This document shows positions 59,206-64,000 of a DNA stretch of 64,000 nucleotides, piece after piece. The stretch is taken from positions 124,001 to 188,000 of the forward strand of contig JAEZST010000015.1 in assembly GCA_023443865.1 (NCBI GenBank), read 5' to 3'. The notes under the pieces are model-generated. The model did not search any database, had not been told where the DNA came from, and saw nothing but the letters and a program-made list of their open reading frames with translations. The number at the start of each line of letters is the position of its first letter. Position 1 is the first letter of the stretch. The DNA comes from Spirochaetota bacterium. Lineage in GTDB: Bacteria; Spirochaetota; Spirochaetia; Treponematales; Treponemataceae. Made by a program: the position numbers and the translations under genes.

Positions 59206-60026
59206 CCGACGAGGTTTTCGCTCGGTTTCAGGGCTTTATCGAGCCGAATCTCGGCATTAGGATGCCGCCGGCGAAGAAAATACTGCTTGAGTCGCGGCTC
59301 GCCAAGCGGCTGCGCGTTTTGAAGCTCGATTCGTACGAGGCCTACGCCGATTACGTGTTCAGCCCCGAGGGGTTCGAGCGGGAGATCCAGCAGCTCGTAG
59401 ACGTGGTCACGACGAACGAGACCGATTTCTTCCGCGAGATCCGGCATTTCGATTTTCTCAGGGAGACGGTCTTGCCGGAACTGCTGGTCCGGCGCGGGCT
59501 GAAGGAACTGAACGTGTGGTCCGTGGCCGCCTCGACCGGTCAGGAAGCCTTTACCCTGGCCATGACCATCGAGGAGTTCCTGGCGGCCCACCGACTGTCC
59601 GTGGACTATTCGATCCTGGCGACGGATATTTCCGAGAAGGTTCTGGCCATCGGCCGAACCGGGATTTATACCGAGCACCAGGCCTCCAAAATTCCCCACG
59701 AGTTCAGGCGGCGGTATTGCATGCGGAGCCGGGACCCGGCGGACAAAACCCTTCGCTTCAAGCCGGCGCTGCGCGATCGGATCAAGTTCAGGAAGCTCAA
59801 TTTAATGGACGACCAGTATCCCCTGAAACGGAGCTACCAGATCGTCTTTTGCCGAAACGTGTTCATCTATTTCGACCGTCCGACCCAGAAGGCCGTGATC
59901 GAGCGGCTTTGCGCGCATATGGACGAGGCCGCGTACCTATTTATGGGGCATTCGGAAAACCTGGGCGTGCTGGAAACGGGACTCAAGAGCGTCAGCACGG
60001 CGGTCTACAGAAAGGTAAGCCCTTAG
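59202..60026 (+). CDS. cheR: CheR chemoreceptor methyltransferase
   Basis: 274 aa, 4-bp overlap with cheA. All-helical N-terminal domain, then the SAM domain: VTTNETDFFREIRHFDFL, WSVAASTGQEAFTLAMTIEE, ATDISEKVLAIGRTGIY and IVFCRNVFIYFD. The conserved first glycines of the SAM loop read SAASTG-like, as usual for CheR. It methylates receptor Glu residues, probably helped by the tethered pentapeptide of the upstream chemoreceptor. Confidence 0.95.
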   Translation: MTDEVFARFQGFIEPNLGIRMPPAKKILLESRLAKRLRVLKLDSYEAYADYVFSPEGFEREIQQLVDVVTTNETDFFREIRHFDFLRETVLPELLVRRGLKELNVWSVAASTGQEAFTLAMTIEEFLAAHRLSVDYSILATDISEKVLAIGRTGIYTEHQASKIPHEFRRRYCMRSRDPADKTLRFKPALRDRIKFRKLNLMDDQYPLKRSYQIVFCRNVFIYFDRPTQKAVIERLCAHMDEAAYLFMGHSENLGVLETGLKSVSTAVYRKVSP

Positions 60027-60035
60027 GAGGTCTTC

Positions 60036-61103
60036 GTGATTAAGGTCATGATCATAGACGATTCCGCCGTGGTACGGCAAACCCTGAGCGGCGTCCTCTC
60101 GGCGGAACCGGATATCGAAATTATCGCGACGGCTTCCGACCCGTACGACGCGGCGAATAAGCTTCGGAGCGTCGTGCCGGACGTGATTATCCTGGACATC
60201 GAAATGCCCCGGATGGACGGCCTGACCTTCCTGCGGAAGCTCATGAGCCAGCATCCCCTTCCGGTGATTATCTGTTCCAGCAAGGCCGAGGAAGGCTCGG
60301 ACAACGTGTTCCAGGCAATGCAGTTCGGGGCGGTGGACATTATCCAAAAGCCGAAAATCGGGACCAAGCAGTTCCTCGAGGATTCCAGGGTCATGATTTC
60401 CGACGCGGTGCGCGCCGCCCAGCTCACCTCCGTGAAGAAAATCGCCGCGCCGCTCGCGCCGCCCCAGCCGAAGCTCACCGCCGACGCCGTACTGCCGCCG
60501 CCCTCCCGGTCCCAGGTGTCCATCGAGACCACCGAGTCGGTCGTGGCCGTCGGCGCGTCGACGGGCGGAACCGAGGCGCTGCGGGTGTTTCTGGAGCGGC
60601 TGCCCATCGATTGCCCCGGGGTGGTGATCGTCCAGCATATGCCCGAGCATTTTACCGCGGCCTTTTCCAAGCGACTGGACGGCCTGTGCGCGGTACGCGT
60701 CAAGGAGGCGGAGAATAACGATACCGTGCTCCGCGGCCAGGTTTTGATAGCCCCGGGCAACCGGCACGTATTGATGAAGCGGTCAGGGGCCCGTTATTAC
60801 GTGGAAGTCAAGGACGGCCCCCTGGTCTCGCGGCACCGCCCCTCGGTGGACGTGCTGTTCCGCTCAACCGCCCGATACGCGGGGAAAAACGCCATTGGGG
60901 TGATAATGACCGGCATGGGCGACGACGGGGCACGCGGCATGCTCGAGATGAAAGAGGCGGGCGCGTACAATATCGCCCAGGACGAAAGTTCCTGCGTGGT
61001 GTTCGGCATGCCCAAGGAGGCGATAAAGCTCGGCGCGGTGGATAAGACCGTGCCGCTCGAGCAAATCGCGGCGCTGGTGCTCGAGCGCAGTAAAGCGCGC
61101 TAG
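60036..61103 (+). CDS. cheB: CheB methylesterase response regulator
   Basis: 355 aa. Receiver domain with Asp54 in IILDIEMPRMDG, linker, then the esterase domain with the catalytic Ser in GASTGGTEAL, His in QHMPEHFTAAF and Asp in MGDDGARGM. It removes receptor methyl groups, activated by CheA. AGGAGG precedes the GTG start (GTGATTAAGG). Confidence 0.95.
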   Translation: MIKVMIIDDSAVVRQTLSGVLSAEPDIEIIATASDPYDAANKLRSVVPDVIILDIEMPRMDGLTFLRKLMSQHPLPVIICSSKAEEGSDNVFQAMQFGAVDIIQKPKIGTKQFLEDSRVMISDAVRAAQLTSVKKIAAPLAPPQPKLTADAVLPPPSRSQVSIETTESVVAVGASTGGTEALRVFLERLPIDCPGVVIVQHMPEHFTAAFSKRLDGLCAVRVKEAENNDTVLRGQVLIAPGNRHVLMKRSGARYYVEVKDGPLVSRHRPSVDVLFRSTARYAGKNAIGVIMTGMGDDGARGMLEMKEAGAYNIAQDESSCVVFGMPKEAIKLGAVDKTVPLEQIAALVLERSKAR

Positions 61104-61119
61104 GCAATACCGTAAAGGC

Positions 61120-61148
61120 TTGCAATCGGCCCCTTGGGCCTATACAAT
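61120..61148 (+). promoter_or_regulatory. Internal promoter before cheY
   Basis: TTGCAA (61120-61125), a 17-bp spacer and TACAAT (61143-61148). The spacer holds the palindrome GGCCC-CTT-GGGCC, possibly an operator or chance. CGGAGG precedes the ATG of cheY at 61169. Confidence 0.55.
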
Positions 61149-61168
61149 GATTTTCGGAGGAATACCGC

Positions 61169-61534
61169 ATGGGTGCATCCATTCTAGTCGTAGACGATTC
61201 CGTTTCCATCCGCCAGAGCGTCAGGTTCATACTCGAAGAGGGTGGATACACCGTTTTCGAGGCCGGGGACGGGGTTGAGGGTCTCGCCCGCCTGGGCGAG
61301 CAGAAGGTTCAGCTCGTCATTACCGACGTGAACATGCCGAATATGGACGGGCTTACGTTCGTTAAGAAAATCCGCGAAACCGAGGGGATCAAATTCCTCC
61401 CCGTACTCGTGTTAACGACCGAATCCCAGGGTTCGGTAGTCGAGGAGGGTAAGAAGGCCGGCGCTACCGGCTGGATCGTGAAGCCCTTCAACAACGAAAA
61501 ACTCCTGGAGACGATTAAAAAAGTCATCCCCTGA
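61169..61534 (+). CDS. cheY: CheY response regulator
   Basis: 121 aa single receiver. Acidic pocket DD at 9-10, phosphorylated Asp53 in VITDVNMPNMDG, Thr in VLTTESQ and Lys in IVKPFNNEKL. It carries the signal from CheA to the flagellar switch. The internal promoter upstream may raise its level relative to CheA. Spirochaete clusters often hold CheX as phosphatase; none is found here. Confidence 0.95.
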   Translation: MGASILVVDDSVSIRQSVRFILEEGGYTVFEAGDGVEGLARLGEQKVQLVITDVNMPNMDGLTFVKKIRETEGIKFLPVLVLTTESQGSVVEEGKKAGATGWIVKPFNNEKLLETIKKVIP

Positions 61535-61536
61535 CC

Positions 61537-62115
61537 ATGCTCAACCCAAAGCTCGACCGGCCCGAAAAGATTATCGGGCCGGGTGAATTTTTCGCTTCGA
61601 AGGACGATATCGTGATTTCGACCCTGCTTGGGTCATGTATCTCGGTTGCCCTCTTCGTGCCGGAGGGGGGTATCGGGGGCCTTAACCATTTCATGCTCCC
61701 CTTCCCCAACGCCGGCGATTCGTCTATCCTGTCGACCAACGCGCGTTACGGGATTAACGCGATGGAAGTCCTGATCAACGAGGTTTTCAAGCTGGGCGGC
61801 CGCCGAGACCGGCTGCGGGCCAAGGTTTTCGGGGGGAGCACCATGTTCGACCTGAAAGACGGGGACCGCCTGACCGTGGCGGCGAAAAACATACAGTTTA
61901 TTTTCGAATTTCTCGACGCGGAAAAGATACCCGTGGATTCCTATAGCGTCGGGGGCTCGCTTCCGCGGAAGATATATTTCTTCACGGAAAACGCGAAAGT
62001 CCTGATGCGGTTCTCGAAGGTCGAATCCCCGGCCCTCGGGCGCCGCGAAACCCAATACACAGAATCGCTGCAGGAGTCGTCCCGGAACGCCGGGAAGCCG
62101 ATCCTGTTCAGTTGA
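61537..62115 (+). CDS. cheD: CheD receptor glutamine deamidase
   Basis: 192 aa. The catalytic Cys34 is in TLLGSCISVALF and His51 in GGLNHFMLP, with Thr in the first strand; FGGSTMF is also typical. It deamidates receptor Gln residues and often binds CheC. It starts 2 bp after the cheY stop. No CheC or CheX gene is near. Confidence 0.93.
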   Translation: MLNPKLDRPEKIIGPGEFFASKDDIVISTLLGSCISVALFVPEGGIGGLNHFMLPFPNAGDSSILSTNARYGINAMEVLINEVFKLGGRRDRLRAKVFGGSTMFDLKDGDRLTVAAKNIQFIFEFLDAEKIPVDSYSVGGSLPRKIYFFTENAKVLMRFSKVESPALGRRETQYTESLQESSRNAGKPILFS

Positions 62116-62147
62116 CGAAATAATCGCATACAGAAGAGGTAATCCGC

Positions 62148-62417
62148 ATGAACGCAATCGTAACGGTCGTCGGGAGCGACCAAGTCGGCATAATCGCGAA
62201 GGTATCCGCCTTCCTCTCGGGGCATGGCATCAATATAGCGGACATCACGCAGACCGTCCTTTCGGGGAATTTCGTCATGATGATGATGGTTGACCTTTCC
62301 GCCTCTGACCTTCCGATGGACGAGTGCAAAAAGGGCCTCGCCGCCTTAGGGGACGAGATCGGCATCAGCGTGAGCGTTATGCACGAGCGGGTGTTCTCCG
62401 CCATGCACCGGATTTAA
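62148..62417 (+). CDS. ACT-domain protein, UPF0237 family
   Basis: 89 aa ACT domain: VTVVGSDQVGIIAKVSAFLSGHGINIADITQTV is the usual ligand-binding region. It normally stands beside the UPF0210 protein, as here. GAGG precedes the ATG. Probably senses a small metabolite and regulates the partner (inference). Confidence 0.9.
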   Translation: MNAIVTVVGSDQVGIIAKVSAFLSGHGINIADITQTVLSGNFVMMMMVDLSASDLPMDECKKGLAALGDEIGISVSVMHERVFSAMHRI

Positions 62418-62429
62418 GGGGCGCCCTCG

Positions 62430-63791
62430 ATGCTGTTTACTCCCCTGGAAATTCGAGAGACCGTCGATATGTTCATGCGGCACAAGCTGGACGTGCGCGC
62501 CATCACCATGGGCGTTTCGCTCCGGGACTGCGCCGGCCCCTCCGGCGCCGACTCGAGGCGACGGGTCAGGGATAAGCTTTTGCGCGTCGCGGGGCGCCTC
62601 GTTTCCGTCGGCCGCGAGATCGAGGCCGAGTACGGCGTCCCGATCATCAACAAGCGGATCGCGGTTACCCCGATCGCCCTGGTGGCCGAATCCAGCGACG
62701 AGACCGACTATACCCCCTGGGCGAAGACCCTGGACGAGGTGGCGATCGAGCTGGGCGTGGACTTTATCGGCGGCTTTTCCGCCCTGGTTCAAAAGGGCAT
62801 GACCGTCGGCGACCGCCGCTTGATCGATTCCATTCCCCGCGCCCTCGCGGAAACGTCGCGGGTATGCTCCTCGATCAACCTGGGAACCACGAAAAACGGG
62901 ATCAACATGGACGCCGTGAAGCTCATGGGCCAGGTGGTGAAGGCCACGGCGAACGCCACCGCGGACCGGGACGGGATTGGCTGCGCGAAGCTCGTCGTGT
63001 TTTGCAACGCCCCCGAGGACAATCCCTTCATGGCCGGCGCCTTTCACGGCCCCGGCGAGGGGGAATCGGTTCTTTCCGTGGGCGTGTCGGGCCCGGGCGT
63101 GATCAAGGCGGCCTGCGAGCAATACCGCGGCGCCCCCCTTGACGTGCTCGCCGACGGAATAAAGAAAACCGCGTTCAAGATTACCCGCATGGGCCAGCTC
63201 GTGGGCCAGGAGGCGGCAAGCCGCCTCGGCGTGCCCTTCGGCATTCTGGACCTCTCCCTGGCCCCGACACCGGCGGTGGGCGATTCCGTCGCGAGGATTC
63301 TCGAGGAGATAGGGCTTGAGTCGGCGGGCGCCCCGGGCACCACGGCCGCCCTGGCGATGCTTACCGACATGGTAAAAAAGGGCGGCGTTATGGCCTCGAC
63401 CAACGTGGGCGGCCTTTCAGGCGCGTTTATCCCCGTGAGCGAGGACGAGGGGATGGTCGCCGCCGTCCGCGCGGGTTCCATTACCCTGGAAAAGCTCGAG
63501 GCCATGACCTGCGTGTGCTCGGTGGGCCTCGACATGATCGCGATTCCCGGTTCCACCACCGCCGAAACCATTTCGGGGATCATGGCGGACGAGCTCGCCA
63601 TCGGCATGGTGAACAACAAGACCACGGCGGTACGGGTTATTCCCGTGCCGAATAAGGAAGCGGGAGAGTGGGCGGAATTCGGCGGGCTTCTGGGAGGAGC
63701 GCCCGTCATGGCCGTTAACCGCTTTTCCTGCGCCGACTTCGTTAACCGCGGCGGACGCCTGCCGCCGCCCATTCACAGCTTCCGGAACTGA
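62430..63791 (+). CDS. PFL-like protein, UPF0210 family (DUF711)
   Basis: 453 aa, UPF0210 family: EIRETVDMFMRHKLDVRAITMGVSL, RIAVTPIALVAESS and GVMASTNVGGLSGAFIPVSED. The fold is related to pyruvate formate-lyase, but no glycyl-radical motif is seen. AAGGGG precedes the ATG. It is paired with the ACT protein, 12 bp upstream; enzymatic role unknown. Confidence 0.9.
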   Translation: MLFTPLEIRETVDMFMRHKLDVRAITMGVSLRDCAGPSGADSRRRVRDKLLRVAGRLVSVGREIEAEYGVPIINKRIAVTPIALVAESSDETDYTPWAKTLDEVAIELGVDFIGGFSALVQKGMTVGDRRLIDSIPRALAETSRVCSSINLGTTKNGINMDAVKLMGQVVKATANATADRDGIGCAKLVVFCNAPEDNPFMAGAFHGPGEGESVLSVGVSGPGVIKAACEQYRGAPLDVLADGIKKTAFKITRMGQLVGQEAASRLGVPFGILDLSLAPTPAVGDSVARILEEIGLESAGAPGTTAALAMLTDMVKKGGVMASTNVGGLSGAFIPVSEDEGMVAAVRAGSITLEKLEAMTCVCSVGLDMIAIPGSTTAETISGIMADELAIGMVNNKTTAVRVIPVPNKEAGEWAEFGGLLGGAPVMAVNRFSCADFVNRGGRLPPPIHSFRN

Positions 63792-63806
63792 GGACGGGGG
63801 TTATGG

Positions 63807-63835
63807 TTGAAAAAAGGGGCAAAAAGGGGCATAGT
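63807..63835 (+). promoter_or_regulatory. Promoter of the terminal TPR gene, leaderless
   Basis: TTGAAA (63807-63812), a 17-bp spacer and CATAGT (63830-63835), then GGTCCC and the ATG at 63842. Confidence 0.55.
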
Positions 63836-63841
63836 GGTCCC

Positions 63842-64000
63842 ATGAAACGCATTATCACCGCCCTTGTCGTTATCGTTCTCGCCGTCGGCTCCGCCCCCGC
63901 GCAGGAAAAGCCGGACGCCCTGAAACTATACCGGAACGGCCGCGACCTTGAGGCCGCGGGCAGGACGGAAGACGCCGCGGCGGCATACCGGCAATCCATC
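63842..64000 (+). CDS. Secreted TPR-like protein, cut by the window end
   Basis: 53 residues visible. Signal peptide MKRIITALVVIVLAVGSAPAQ, then DALKLYRNGRDLEAAGRTEDAAAAYRQSI, which fits the start of a tetratricopeptide repeat. The rest lies beyond the window. The frame is open to the last base. Promoter -10 ends 6 nt before the ATG. Confidence 0.7.
   Translation, partial: MKRIITALVVIVLAVGSAPAQEKPDALKLYRNGRDLEAAGRTEDAAAAYRQSI

Overview
The window looks like chromosomal DNA of a GC-rich, free-living or gut-associated spirochaete (Spirochaetota, probably near Treponema/Spirochaeta). Supporting signs are an archaeal/eukaryotic-type split phenylalanyl-tRNA synthetase (known in spirochaetes), a PSP1-domain protein, a bactofilin beside an M23 peptidase, a 547-residue protein resembling a spirochaete-only family, a large chemotaxis operon and a PAS-bearing sensory [FeFe] hydrogenase cluster. 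The species is inference. I saw no rRNA, tRNA, insertion sequence, prophage or CRISPR array.

Layout. 0-5 kb: a membrane diguanylate cyclase, an mlaEFD-type lipid transport operon (the MCE protein has an added beta-rich C-terminal domain) and a TetR regulator. 5-6.5 kb: a flavin reductase divergent from TetR, with paired 17-bp operators, then a rhodanese. 6.5-11 kb: a GH2 beta-mannosidase divergent from a pirin/LigB-type dioxygenase pair. 11-15 kb: pheS-pheT. 14.8-20.5 kb: a five-gene, translationally coupled operon (conserved protein, GAF-GGDEF, GH13 glucosidase, rhomboid, secreted protein). 20.5-25.6 kb: tatD-dus, then divergently M23 peptidase, bactofilin, YaaR, PSP1. 25.6-31.4 kb: a methyltransferase and a five-gene hydrogen-sensing/hydrogenase operon. 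31.4-34.1 kb: a DtxR-type repressor divergent from feoAB with a DtxR-like box. 34-46 kb: NYN protein, degenerate PAS-GGDEF, chemoreceptor, hybrid kinase, TrmB regulator with aminotransferase, GNAT, and a LacI-like sensor fused to a degenerate GGDEF. 46-53.6 kb: EttA, a GNAT fusion, ribDEBAH behind an FMN riboswitch, RlmJ. 53.7-62.1 kb: chemoreceptor, two CheW, STAS, CheA, CheR, CheB, CheY, CheD. 62.1-64 kb: ACT protein, UPF0210 protein and a truncated TPR protein.

The main cross-cutting observation is regulatory. At many operon heads a recognisable promoter ends with its -10 hexamer only 5-7 nt before the start codon, with no Shine-Dalgarno sequence, so transcription should begin at or within a base or two of the AUG. 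I count about thirteen such heads, about ten with a good -35 at 16-18 bp. Other heads (pirin, M23, hydrogenase, feoA, chemoreceptors, cheY) have ordinary leaders with AGGAG-like sites. Both initiation modes therefore seem to coexist.

Signalling dominates the gene content: four GGDEF proteins (two with a ruined active site), a CheA carrying tandem MshEN-like repeats, a chemoreceptor with a tethered CheR/CheB-type pentapeptide, a three-step hybrid kinase and a sensory hydrogenase coupled to a PP2C-type phosphatase.
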